Shown one piece after another: positions 8,144 to 16,311 of a DNA stretch of 64,000 nt. The stretch covers positions 62,001-126,000 of the forward strand of contig NZ_JAAAMI010000009.1 in the NCBI RefSeq assembly GCF_010500845.1, read 5' to 3'. The notes under the pieces were generated by a model. It did not search any database, was not told the DNA's origin, and worked only from the letters and a program-made list of their open reading frames with translations. Source of the DNA: Flagellimonas sediminis. Lineage in GTDB: Bacteria > Bacteroidota > Bacteroidia > Flavobacteriales > Flavobacteriaceae. The number at the start of each line of letters is the position of its first letter. Position 1 is the stretch's first letter. A program made the position numbers and the translations under genes.

Positions 8144-9135
8144 TATCCTCCTATTGATATCATGGAACGGTTCTGTTCGTAATGTTCCTCCTCCATTTTT
8201 ACTTCCATACCGTCCCGTGAATGCTTTTTGGATTTGATGGCGTTGATGATGATGTCATCCAACTTTTCACCATTTCGTAAGGGTGATAGTAAATCAGTCT
8301 CCGAAGTGGCGAACAAACAGTTTTTCATTTTTCCATCTGCCGTAAGCCTGATCCTATTGCAATCATCGCAAAAAGGATTGGTGATGGTGCTTACGATACC
8401 GAAACTGCCTTTGTGGCCCTTCACTCGAAAATTGGTAGAAGTACTGTGCTTGGGGTTTTGCAGTTCTTCAATTTCACCAAAACTGGAACCGATAGTGTGC
8501 AAAATTTCTTCCCTTCCCACACCCTTGTTCCAATCCCATTTGTTCCCCTTGAATGGCATAAACTCTATGAATTTGACCACTAAATTTTTGTTCTTGGTCA
8601 ATGCAATAAAATCATTGATCTCGTTATCATTGACCCCCTTGATCAGGACCACATTGAGTTTGAGGTCCATATCCATCTCCAAGGCTCTATTCAAATTGGC
8701 CATGATGCGCTCGTAATAATCCCGCTTGGTGATGAACACGGATTTGGCTTTATCCAACGTATCCAAACTAAGATTGATTTTCCGAAGGTCAATCTTTTCA
8801 AACAGGTCAAGATATTTATCCAGAACGATTCCGTTGGTCGTCAACTTGAGCGTTACTCCCAACTTGGACAATTCTTCCACCAAAAAATCAAAATTCTTCC
8901 GAACCAAAGGTTCGCCACCCGTCAAGCGAATGGTATCCACACCCAAATCCCTAAACGTACGCGCCATCTCAATGATCTCTTCCAAGGTCATGATGTTGGG
9001 CTTTTCAATCAATTCGATACCTTCTTCGGGCATGCAGTAAAAACAGCGCAGGTTGCACCGATCCGTCAACGAAATCCTCAGATACGTATGCGGCCTACCG
9101 AAATTATCGATTATTTTGGGGGTTCTTTCAATCAT
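8143..9135 (-). CDS. moaA: GTP 3',8-cyclase MoaA
   Basis: A 330-residue radical SAM enzyme for the first step of molybdenum cofactor synthesis, acting with MoaC on GTP. The N-terminal cluster motif is CNLRCFYC within RISLTDRCNLRCFYCMPEEG, followed by RLTGGEPLVRKN. The C-terminal cluster motif NPFCDDCNRIRL, with a further Cys at MKNCLF, binds the second 4Fe-4S cluster. The C-terminal SIGG ends in the Gly-Gly tail needed by MoaA proteins. Its start overlaps the moaCB end by 8 bp. Confidence 0.96.
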   Translation of the reverse strand: MIERTPKIIDNFGRPHTYLRISLTDRCNLRCFYCMPEEGIELIEKPNIMTLEEIIEMARTFRDLGVDTIRLTGGEPLVRKNFDFLVEELSKLGVTLKLTTNGIVLDKYLDLFEKIDLRKINLSLDTLDKAKSVFITKRDYYERIMANLNRALEMDMDLKLNVVLIKGVNDNEINDFIALTKNKNLVVKFIEFMPFKGNKWDWNKGVGREEILHTIGSSFGEIEELQNPKHSTSTNFRVKGHKGSFGIVSTITNPFCDDCNRIRLTADGKMKNCLFATSETDLLSPLRNGEKLDDIIINAIKSKKHSRDGMEVKMEEEHYEQNRSMISIGG

Positions 9136-10024
9136 GTCGTTTTCCTTCTATCACCTTAAATGCATGCAACACATGGGGGAAAATGGCTTCCATGGACTCG
9201 ATTGCCCCCCGGGCCGAACCTGGCAGAGCCAGTATCAATTTTCCGTCTTTTATCCCTGCCACGGAGCGTGAGAACATGGCATACGGCATACGGTCCTGAC
9301 CGTAGCTTCGCATCTGTTCCTCCACACCTTTCAATCTAATCTCCAATAAGGGTTCCAAGGTTTGAGGCGTTACGTCGCGAGGGCCCACGCCCGTACCACC
9401 GGTATATATGATGAGGTCCGATGAAGTGGTCTCCAAAATTTTCACAATCTCCGATGGTTCATCCGGGATGATGGCTTTCATCGTTTCCATTCCTAAATCC
9501 TGAAGTTTTTGTATGATTCCTTCTCCCGCGGTATCCTCTCCTTTTCCTTTGGAAATGGTATCGGAACAGACCACCACATGGGCCTTTAAACCTTCACTGT
9601 TTACTTTATAGGATGATTTTCCGCCCTTCTTCGATTTGAGTCGAATGGTTCCGATTTCCACATTTTTATCGATGGGTTTCAGCATATCGTACATGGTGAG
9701 CGCCACTACGCTGGCCCCATGCATGGCCTCTACCTCTACCCCTGTTTTATAAATGGTCTTTACCGTCAGGGTGATGTAAATCTCCAGCCCTTTGATTTCA
9801 TATTCAATCCCTGTGAATTCAATGGGCAGAGGATGACAATCAGGCAAAAGGTCTGGTGTTTTTTTCACCCCCAAAAGTCCGGCGGCTTTGGCCATCTCGA
9901 ACACATTTCCCTTGGGAACCCTATTGTTCTTTAGGGCATCGATGGTTTCTTGGCTGCTCGTTTTTACGATGGCCTCTGCGGTAGCTTCCCGCAGGGTGTT
10001 CACTTTGTGTGTTATATCGACCAT
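9128..10024 (-). CDS. moaCB: MoaC-MogA fusion (MoaCB), cyclic pyranopterin synthase and molybdopterin adenylyltransferase
   Basis: The 298-residue protein fuses MoaC (about 1-150; VDITHKVNTLREATAEA, PDLLPDCHPLPIE and VEVEAMHGASVVALTMYDM) to a MoaB/MogA domain (about 165-298; VVCSDTISKGKGEDTAG and IYTGGTGVGPRDVTPQ). MoaC completes cyclic pyranopterin monophosphate, and the MogA half adenylylates molybdopterin for MoeA. The fusion is a known Bacteroidota arrangement. It joins an early and a late pathway step in one chain. The start abuts the moaE stop directly. Confidence 0.95.
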   Translation of the reverse strand: MVDITHKVNTLREATAEAIVKTSSQETIDALKNNRVPKGNVFEMAKAAGLLGVKKTPDLLPDCHPLPIEFTGIEYEIKGLEIYITLTVKTIYKTGVEVEAMHGASVVALTMYDMLKPIDKNVEIGTIRLKSKKGGKSSYKVNSEGLKAHVVVCSDTISKGKGEDTAGEGIIQKLQDLGMETMKAIIPDEPSEIVKILETTSSDLIIYTGGTGVGPRDVTPQTLEPLLEIRLKGVEEQMRSYGQDRMPYAMFSRSVAGIKDGKLILALPGSARGAIESMEAIFPHVLHAFKVIEGKRHD

Positions 10025-10468
10025 TTATTTGTTTACTTTCCATTGATGGGTTTCATCCTCGAATATTTCCTTGCCGAAGATGGGTACTTTCGCCTTGATT
10101 TCCTCCACAAAATAATTGGTGGCCTCGATGGCGGTCTTTCTGTGGGCGGACGAGGTAAAAACGAACAGGCATAGTTCCCCTGCCTTCACGGTGCCCAAAC
10201 TATGGTAAATATGGGCGCAGGTAATATCGAATTTTGCAAATGCCGCTTCCCTTATCTCGTGGAATACTTTCCCAGCCATTTCTTCGTACGCCGTGTACTG
10301 AATCGCAGCCACCGTTTTGCCATCGATCTTATCGGCCCTTATCTGGCCCAAAAAAATACTGTGGGCCCCAATATTGGTCTTGCTCTGATGGTTCGCCACC
10401 GACTGGGCAATTTTCTCGGGGGGTATGGCCCCCTCCACAAATACCTTTTTTAATTTTTTAGTCTCCAT
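10025..10468 (-). CDS. moaE: Molybdopterin synthase catalytic subunit MoaE
   Basis: With the ATG at 10468 the protein has 147 residues, the normal MoaE length, and overlaps the moeB stop by 11 bp. An upstream ATG at 10498 would add ten residues and deepen the overlap. Motifs include GAHSIFLGQIRADKIDGK (substrate pocket), the YTAYEEMA segment, ITCAHIYHSLGTVKAGE and FVFTSSAHRKTAIEA, and a conserved lysine near KAKVPIFGKEIFED. It joins two sulfurs carried on MoaD to cyclic pyranopterin monophosphate. Confidence 0.95.
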   Translation of the reverse strand: METKKLKKVFVEGAIPPEKIAQSVANHQSKTNIGAHSIFLGQIRADKIDGKTVAAIQYTAYEEMAGKVFHEIREAAFAKFDITCAHIYHSLGTVKAGELCLFVFTSSAHRKTAIEATNYFVEEIKAKVPIFGKEIFEDETHQWKVNK

Positions 10469-11474
10469 TGATGATGGTTTCAATTCCTCCTTCCACATTG
10501 ATCAGGTTACTGAACCCGAATTCCCTTTCCAATATTTCTATGGCGTTCTGGCTCCGTTTGCCAGATTGACAAAACACCATGACTTCTTGGTCTTTCGGTA
10601 TTTCATGATGGCGTACCACAAGGTCGGCCATCGGTATTTTTAGGATGTTGTTCCCACTGGGTTTGGGCTGCTCAAAGGATTCCCTGACATCCAAATACCA
10701 TTGAAATTCACTTTTTAAGGTGCATTCCACTTTTACCGGAACAATGCCACTCATTATGATTTTTTCTATTTCTTCTGGACGTTTTTTTATGTTGATGATT
10801 TGTTCCGCTCCTGAAAAAATGTTGAAGAGCTTCAATTTGCTCGATAACACTTCGCCTTTCCCTAAAATCATTTTCAACACCTCGGTTGCCTGCATAATAC
10901 CCAGCATTCCTGGTAAAACCCCAAGGACCCCGGTTGCCTCACAACTGATATTTTGTCGTGTTGTTTTGGGGAAAAGACACCTATAACTTGGTCCATTTTG
11001 GTGATTGAACACCGAAAGTTGTCCTTCATTTTTATAAATGGAAGCATACACCCATGGCTTTTCGGACAATATGCAAGCATCGTTGATCAGGTATTTGGTT
11101 TCGAAATTGTCGGTGCCATCTAGAACAATATCATATCTGTCAATTATGCTTTGCGCATTTTCTTGTGTCAAGGCTTCCTGAATGATCTCAAAAACCACCT
11201 CACTATTTCTTTTCGACAACTGTTCCGCCGCCGCAACGGCCTTTGGTTTGCCCAAATCTGATTCTTGGAACAACACTTGTCGGTGAAGATTGGTCACATC
11301 CACCTTGTCATGGTCCATAAGGCCAATGTTTCCGACACCTGCAGCGGACAAATACAAGGCAGCAGGGCAACCTAATCCACCCACACCAATGATTAACACT
11401 TTGGCATGGCGTAGTTTGTCCTGTCCTTCAGTACCTACTTCCTGTAGTTTTATTTGTCTTTCGTATCGGTTCAT
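10458..11474 (-). CDS. moeB: MoeB-like MoaD adenylyltransferase with rhodanese domain
   Basis: The 338-residue E1-like enzyme has an N-terminal ThiF/MoeB domain (1-235; GVGGLGCPAALYLSAAG nucleotide loop, DGTDNFETKYLINDAC) and a C-terminal rhodanese domain (about 250-338) with active-site loop FCQSGKRSQNA. It adenylylates the MoaD C-terminus and could pass persulfide sulfur via the rhodanese Cys. In E. coli MoeB four Cys bind zinc; here the first pair reads S163-Y-R-C166 and the second CxxC is missing, so the zinc site looks lost. The start overlaps moaD by 4 bp (ATGA). Confidence 0.92.
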   Translation of the reverse strand: MNRYERQIKLQEVGTEGQDKLRHAKVLIIGVGGLGCPAALYLSAAGVGNIGLMDHDKVDVTNLHRQVLFQESDLGKPKAVAAAEQLSKRNSEVVFEIIQEALTQENAQSIIDRYDIVLDGTDNFETKYLINDACILSEKPWVYASIYKNEGQLSVFNHQNGPSYRCLFPKTTRQNISCEATGVLGVLPGMLGIMQATEVLKMILGKGEVLSSKLKLFNIFSGAEQIINIKKRPEEIEKIIMSGIVPVKVECTLKSEFQWYLDVRESFEQPKPSGNNILKIPMADLVVRHHEIPKDQEVMVFCQSGKRSQNAIEILEREFGFSNLINVEGGIETIINGD

Positions 11475-11707
11475 CCTCCTGCGAAGGGTGGTAATAGGGC
11501 CACCTCATCCCCATCTTTTAAAATGATGTTTTCATCCAAATTTTGGTTCACGGCCACTTGAATGGATTCTTGATCCATAATTCCATGTGGATTTAAACAC
11601 TTCAATTTTAATTCATATGCCGTAGTGGGTGCTGTCAAATTCAAGACCTCCTCATTTGTGCCTTTTGCTTCGGCAACCAGACCAAAATATTTTACGGTGA
11701 CCCTCAT
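11471..11707 (-). CDS. moaD: Molybdopterin synthase sulfur carrier MoaD
   Basis: A 78-residue ubiquitin-fold protein (MRVTVKYFGLVAEAKGTNEE) that ends in LLPPFAGG, the Gly-Gly tail that is adenylylated by MoeB and converted to a thiocarboxylate. The length fits MoaD proteins (about 80). It overlaps moeB by 4 bp and shares one base with the end of the MocA-like gene, consistent with translational coupling and balanced synthesis with MoaE. Confidence 0.95.
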   Translation of the reverse strand: MRVTVKYFGLVAEAKGTNEEVLNLTAPTTAYELKLKCLNPHGIMDQESIQVAVNQNLDENIILKDGDEVALLPPFAGG

Positions 11708-12306
11708 TATTCCAATCCTTTCAATTTTTCAACATCCGCTTCCGTATCGATATCAAAACCACCTTGTTCAAATTCTATGGTCCTATAAACGAAATCTGCA
11801 TTCATGGTTAATTTTTTAGCGCCTTGGTCCCCTTTTAAATTTTCCAAAAACGTAAAGGCCGATTTGGAAAAAATGGCCGGCACACCCAATTCTGAACCAT
11901 ATTTGGAATATGTTGCCATTGGTTTTTGGTACACATGTGCCATGCTCAATCTTTGTATGTATTCCGTGGTCAACATGGGCTGATCGGAAAGCAGCAAAAG
12001 GATGTGTTCCAATTCTGTGTCTCGAGTCAATTCCTGTAGCCCTATTTTTATGCTGCCTGCCATCCCTTTTTCCCATTCCGGGTTTTGTACCACTTCAAAA
12101 TTCTTGATATCCACTTCATTTAGAATCAAATCCTCATGGGAACCCAAAACCAAAATTTTCTTATTGAAATCCAACTTTTCAACCAAATCAATTGTGTGCT
12201 GTAAAAGTGGTTTTCCTTTGAACTTTACTAATTGTTTAGGTCTACCCAATCGGCTTGATCCACCAGCCGCCAAAATGACTACTCCTATTTTTGCCGTTTT
12301 ACTCAA
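11707..12306 (-). CDS. MocA/MobA-like molybdopterin nucleotidyltransferase
   Basis: The 199-residue protein starts with the nucleotidyltransferase loop VVILAAGGSSRLGRPKQLVKFKGKPLL and has the acceptor signature LLLSDQPMLTTEYI and ending FDIDTEADVEKL. The GxSxRxGRPKQL form and the neighbouring XdhC gene favour the MocA branch, which makes molybdopterin cytosine dinucleotide, over the guanine-specific MobA; this assignment is inferred from context and motif, since the branches are similar. It overlaps xdhC-like and moaD genes by 4 and 1 bp. Confidence 0.88.
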   Translation of the reverse strand: MSKTAKIGVVILAAGGSSRLGRPKQLVKFKGKPLLQHTIDLVEKLDFNKKILVLGSHEDLILNEVDIKNFEVVQNPEWEKGMAGSIKIGLQELTRDTELEHILLLLSDQPMLTTEYIQRLSMAHVYQKPMATYSKYGSELGVPAIFSKSAFTFLENLKGDQGAKKLTMNADFVYRTIEFEQGGFDIDTEADVEKLKGLE

Positions 12307-13457
12307 ATATGTATTTTTTGAAATTCGGTCCCTTCCTTGTCATGGATGGGGGCCGATCTATGTTTTAAAGGTCGTGCCTGTTTTCCTTTCAACACGCTTT
12401 GTATTTCTGCCAAAATGGAAAGTCCTATCTCGGCCGGAGTTTCTGCTCCAATTTCCAATCCCACAGGGGCATGGATCTTGGCCAAATCCTGTTGAGAAAT
12501 CTGCAATCCCTTTTGATCCAGATCATCCAACATTCGATTGTACTTTTTCAAGGGGCCCAAAATACCAATGTAAAAAAGTTGCGGTTGACCCAGTAAAAGT
12601 TCCAAAACCGACAGGTCATAATTATAATTATGGCTCATGAGCACAAAACAAGTCCGTGCATCGATATTTATATGTTTCAGGGTCTCTTCCGGTTTGGATA
12701 CCAGCACTTGACAAGTCCCTGCAAAACGTTCCTTGTTGGCATGCGTTGGGCGACCATCGGTGACAAAAACTTTCCATCCCAAAAGTTCGGCCTGTTGGGC
12801 CAAGAGCTGGGCATCATTCCCGGCGCCTACCAAAACCAATTTAACGGGTGGTTGAAGCACTTCTACAAATACATATTGCTGGCCAGCTTTCGTTGCCAAT
12901 GACACAAAACTTGATGTGTTTTCTGCAAGAGCTCTTTTGCCTTCCGCTATCAAAATTTCGGAAACTTTACCACTCATATACATGGAAGTCGCCACTGCTG
13001 AAGTGGTAACCATCATTATGGTGCCAAGTTGTTTTTCCCTACTTTCCAAATTGAAGCCAATGATAATGGCAACTGTCTCTTCTTTCTCCGAGGTTTTTCC
13101 CAATAATTCACAAGCATTTCCACTTGAAGTAAAATCAATGGGTTCGAACAATACTTGAATTACCCCGTTACAACCCAATTGCGCTCCAATGACCGCATCA
13201 TCCTCATCACTGGTATCGTAAGTGACCAATCTATTTTCTTGTCTTTCCCAAGCATATAGGGCCTTGCGTAGCGCATCACCTTCCAAACAACCACCGCTGA
13301 TGGCTCCTGTAATGTTTCCATATTCATCCACCAACATTCGTGCACCCTCCCTACGATACGATGATCCCTCCACATGGACGACAGTGGCCATAACACAGCC
13401 TATGTTTTGGGCTTTCAACTCTTTATACTTTTTTATGATGGCATCCAACTCTCTCAT
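12303..13457 (-). CDS. XdhC/CoxI-family molybdenum cofactor insertion protein
   Basis: A 384-residue protein with the XdhC/CoxI N-terminal domain (VMATVVHVEGSSYRREGARMLV, AISGGCLEGDA and QLGCNGVIQVLFEP) and a C-terminal Rossmann domain starting at VKLVLVGAGNDAQLLAQQA. XdhC binds mature cofactor, protects it, promotes its sulfuration with a cysteine desulfurase and delivers it to xanthine-dehydrogenase-type enzymes. The desulfurase gene is directly upstream (4-bp overlap), matching that role. The client enzyme is not in this window. Confidence 0.92.
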   Translation of the reverse strand: MRELDAIIKKYKELKAQNIGCVMATVVHVEGSSYRREGARMLVDEYGNITGAISGGCLEGDALRKALYAWERQENRLVTYDTSDEDDAVIGAQLGCNGVIQVLFEPIDFTSSGNACELLGKTSEKEETVAIIIGFNLESREKQLGTIMMVTTSAVATSMYMSGKVSEILIAEGKRALAENTSSFVSLATKAGQQYVFVEVLQPPVKLVLVGAGNDAQLLAQQAELLGWKVFVTDGRPTHANKERFAGTCQVLVSKPEETLKHINIDARTCFVLMSHNYNYDLSVLELLLGQPQLFYIGILGPLKKYNRMLDDLDQKGLQISQQDLAKIHAPVGLEIGAETPAEIGLSILAEIQSVLKGKQARPLKHRSAPIHDKEGTEFQKIHI

Positions 13458-14608
13458 GCAGATACTGTTTTAAGCTGGTTGACCACCCTTTCAATTTCTT
13501 CCATGGCCAGCATTATGTCTCTTGCCGTGGTAGCCCTCCCCATACTAATTCGAAGGCTGGCCAAAGCGGTTCGTTCATTATGACCCATTGCCATCAACAC
13601 ATGGGACGGGCTAACCAGGTTCGCAGTGCAAGCTGAACCTCTGGAGACAGCCAGCCTTTTTAAATGCAATAGCAATTTGGAACCCTCTATCCCTGAAAAT
13701 GAAACATTGGTTGTATTGGACAATCGTGGCGAACCTGTCCCATTTATTACGGCACCTCCCATCTGGGTAAGTCGCAATTCCAGTTGTTCTCTCAACTTCA
13801 ACAATCTTTCACTTTCCTCTCTTATTCTGAAAGTCATGATTTTACAGGCTTCCCCGAACCCTACAATGGCCGGAACATTAAGTGAACCCGGGCGTAACCC
13901 TTGTTCCTGATTTCCACCAAAAAGATGCTTTTCCAGTTTTATTTGATTCTTTTTGTTCAGGTACAAGGCCCCTATTCCCTTCGGGCCATATATTTTATGG
14001 GAAGAGAAAATAGCCAAATCAACATTTAAATCTTTCAGGTCGACAGGAATTTTCCCAACGGCCTGGGTGATGTCTGACATGACCGCAACACCATTTTCGT
14101 GGGCAATTTTAGCAATTGGTTTCATGGCATGGATGATACCTGTTTCATTGTTTGCCAACATAAGGCACACCAAAATGGTCGTAGGTAACAAAGCCTTTTG
14201 AAACTGTTCCAAGTCAATGCTCCCTTGGCTGTCCACATCCAAATAGGTCACTTGCAAACCTTGGCTTTCCAAGGCCTTCATGGTTTCCAATACAGCCTTG
14301 TGTTCCGTTTTGCAGGTAACAATATGATTTCCCTTATGCTGATTTGCTTTACAGAATCCCATCAAGCCCAAATTGGCAGCTTCCGTGGCACCAGAAGTGA
14401 AAATGATTTCACTTGGACGGCAACCCAGCGACCTTGAAATTTGGGTACGTGCATTTTCCACGGCATCATCGGCATACCATCCATAGGAATGATCGCTTGT
14501 AGCATTGCCAAAGTGTTCGGAAAAATAGGGCAGCATGGCCTCCAACACTTCTGGATCTACTGGTGTTGTAGCGTTATAATCAAGATAAATTTTATCGTTT
14601 ACTACCAT
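13454..14608 (-). CDS. Cysteine desulfurase (NifS/IscS-like)
   Basis: The 384-residue PLP enzyme opens with YLDYNATTPVDPEVLEAM. It has the TSGATEAANLGLMG loop, the cofactor lysine in FSSHKIYGPKGIGALY and the catalytic loop SRGSACTANLVSPSHVL with the persulfide Cys. First gene of the molybdenum cofactor operon, it most likely supplies sulfur for MoeB/MoaD thiocarboxylation and/or for terminal sulfuration of the cofactor on XdhC, rather than for general Fe-S assembly. A ModE-box-like repeat ends 8 bp before its start codon. Confidence 0.93.
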   Translation of the reverse strand: MVVNDKIYLDYNATTPVDPEVLEAMLPYFSEHFGNATSDHSYGWYADDAVENARTQISRSLGCRPSEIIFTSGATEAANLGLMGFCKANQHKGNHIVTCKTEHKAVLETMKALESQGLQVTYLDVDSQGSIDLEQFQKALLPTTILVCLMLANNETGIIHAMKPIAKIAHENGVAVMSDITQAVGKIPVDLKDLNVDLAIFSSHKIYGPKGIGALYLNKKNQIKLEKHLFGGNQEQGLRPGSLNVPAIVGFGEACKIMTFRIREESERLLKLREQLELRLTQMGGAVINGTGSPRLSNTTNVSFSGIEGSKLLLHLKRLAVSRGSACTANLVSPSHVLMAMGHNERTALASLRISMGRATTARDIMLAMEEIERVVNQLKTVSA

Positions 14609-14615
14609 AATTTCC

Positions 14616-14639
14616 CGTTATGTATGCGCGTACATATTG
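14616..14639 (-). promoter_or_regulatory. ModE-box-like operator of the molybdenum cofactor operon
   Basis: CGTTATGTA (14616-14624), six bases and TACATATTG (14631-14639) form an inverted repeat resembling the E. coli ModE box, CGTTATATA-N6-TATATAACG. It lies 8 bp before the start codon of the first operon gene, where bound protein would block initiation. A related repeat precedes the ModE-like gene at 5803-5819. Confidence 0.6.
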
Positions 14640-14788
14640 CAATTTACTAAGATTTCAGGACCCTTTCCTACATTTTTCAAACCATTTTTGATGAAATCCA
14701 AACAAAAAATCCGCTTTTCCCTTGCCGATTAAGTTTGTATCTTCCAGATTCAAACCGTTATCCATCAATACTCTAAAACCGAGATAAA

Positions 14789-15199
14789 ATGACCGAAGGC
14801 TATTCAGGCACTCCCTTGGCTAAAAAAATGGGCATAAAACCAGGGTTCAAAATTTCAGTATTGAATAGGCCAAATGAGTATTTTGGTTTATTTTCGGATT
14901 TGCCAAACGACTTGGAATGGATTGATGACACCTCTTTCAAAAAGGATCTTATCCATTACTTTTCGGATAGTAAGGACCAACTGGAACAAGATATCCGTAA
15001 GCTTCGACAAGAGATTGAACAGCGTGGGGCAATCTGGATCTCTTGGCCTAAGAAAATATCTAAAATGCCGACTGACCTGGATGGAAATGTGGTCCGTGAG
15101 ATTGGATTGCGGAATGGCCTAGTGGATATTAAAGTCTGCGCTGTTAGCGAGATTTGGTCTGGACTCAAGTTCGTTATCCCTGTCAAGGACAGAACATAA
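14789..15199 (+). CDS. DUF3052-like protein
   Basis: A 136-residue protein without signal peptide, opening with GYSGTPLAKKMGIKPGFKISVLNRP and containing GAIWISWPKKISKMPTDLDGNVVRE and VDIKVCAVSEIWSGLKFVIP. This pattern matches the DUF3052 family, small cytoplasmic proteins of unknown function in which a conserved Trp-Pro-Lys segment precedes the DL..N..R. motif. It is divergent from the molybdenum cofactor operon and 29 bp upstream of a GH43-like lipoprotein gene, with no evident functional link to either. Confidence 0.75.
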   Translation: MTEGYSGTPLAKKMGIKPGFKISVLNRPNEYFGLFSDLPNDLEWIDDTSFKKDLIHYFSDSKDQLEQDIRKLRQEIEQRGAIWISWPKKISKMPTDLDGNVVREIGLRNGLVDIKVCAVSEIWSGLKFVIPVKDRT

Positions 15200-15228
15200 A
15201 TTATTAAATTACCGACTAAACCATTTAA

Positions 15229-16281
15229 ATGAATTCAACCCGCAAATTACGGTCATCAGCTTTCTTCCTTGCATTATCATCAATATTGGCCTTAGGTTGT
15301 AAATCCTATCAGGGTACAGCAGAAAAACAAACTTCTGGCAATCCTATTTTTGAAGGTTGGTACGCCGATCCCGAGGGAGTAGTTTTTGGGAAAGAATATT
15401 GGATCTATCCTACTTTTTCTGCTAAATATACAGACCAATTATTTTTGGATGCCTTTTCATCAAGGGACCTGGTTACTTGGAAAAAACATTCCCACGTTTT
15501 GGATACCAGTATTATAAAATGGGCCAAACAGGCCATTTGGGCACCCGCAGCCATAGAAAAGGATGGGAAATATTTTCTCTTTTTCTCTGCCAATGATGTG
15601 CAACGACCTGGGGGACCCATGTGGGATACTGAAAACGACATCAACCATTATGGGGGCATTGGTATTGCCGTTTCGGCATCACCCGCTGGGCCGTTCAAGG
15701 ATTATTTGGGAAAACCTCTGGTTTCTGATTTTTACAATGGTGCCCAACCCATTGATCAATTTGTCTTTAAGGATGTGGATGGCACCCATTATTTCTTCTA
15801 TGGAGGATGGAGCCACTGCAATATGGGGATTTTAAATGATGATTTCACAGGGTTTGTCCCTTTTGAAGATGGCGAAATTTTTAAAGAAATCACTCCCGAG
15901 GGATACGTGGAAGGCCCTTTGATGTTTTTGAGAAACAAAAACTATTATTTGATGTGGTCCGAAGGTGGATGGACCAATGATACCTATAAAGTGGCCTACG
16001 CTATGGGAGATAGTCCAAGAGGCCCATTTAAAAGGATCGGAACCATTTTAGAGGCCGATCGTTCGATTGCCACAGGTGCGGGGCATAATTCCGTTATCCA
16101 GGTTCCAGGGACAGATGATTGGTATATGATCTATCACCGTAGGCCCATCCCTAATTTGGACAGGGACCATCGGGTGGTGTGTATCGACAAAATGGAATTC
16201 AACCCGGACGGAACCATCAAAAACATTATCATGACTTTTGACGGAATACGGCCTCAATTGATTTCGAACCCTAAAAAGTAA
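15229..16281 (+). CDS. GH43-like glycosidase lipoprotein
   Basis: A 350-residue protein with lipoprotein signal (SSILALGC lipobox around residue 24). The five-bladed beta-propeller catalytic triad of GH43-type enzymes can be placed: base Asp in EGWYADPEGVVFG, middle Asp in PIDQFVFKD and acid Glu in YVEGPLMFL. Repeated W/F blades such as KYFLFFSAND and NYYLMWSEGG support the propeller. GH43 enzymes act on arabinans, xylans or galactans; substrate cannot be read from sequence. A cell-surface or periplasmic location is expected. No SusCD lies beside it. Confidence 0.85.
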   Translation: MNSTRKLRSSAFFLALSSILALGCKSYQGTAEKQTSGNPIFEGWYADPEGVVFGKEYWIYPTFSAKYTDQLFLDAFSSRDLVTWKKHSHVLDTSIIKWAKQAIWAPAAIEKDGKYFLFFSANDVQRPGGPMWDTENDINHYGGIGIAVSASPAGPFKDYLGKPLVSDFYNGAQPIDQFVFKDVDGTHYFFYGGWSHCNMGILNDDFTGFVPFEDGEIFKEITPEGYVEGPLMFLRNKNYYLMWSEGGWTNDTYKVAYAMGDSPRGPFKRIGTILEADRSIATGAGHNSVIQVPGTDDWYMIYHRRPIPNLDRDHRVVCIDKMEFNPDGTIKNIIMTFDGIRPQLISNPKK

Positions 16282-16295
16282 AAGTGATACAATTT

Positions 16296-16311
16296 TAAAC
16301 CTTAAGGTTTA
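16296..16311. terminator. Palindrome between convergent GH43 and trkA-type genes
   Basis: A perfect 16-bp palindrome (TAAACCTTAAGGTTTA) lies 15 bp after the GH43 stop and covers the stop codon of the convergent TrkA-type gene. It could form a short hairpin ending both transcripts, although the loop would be tiny and no T-run follows. Confidence 0.3.

Noticed and set aside
13454-14608. General Fe-S cluster IscS
   Set aside because: No isc or suf genes are nearby and the gene overlaps xdhC-like and cofactor genes, so a molybdenum cofactor sulfur role fits better.
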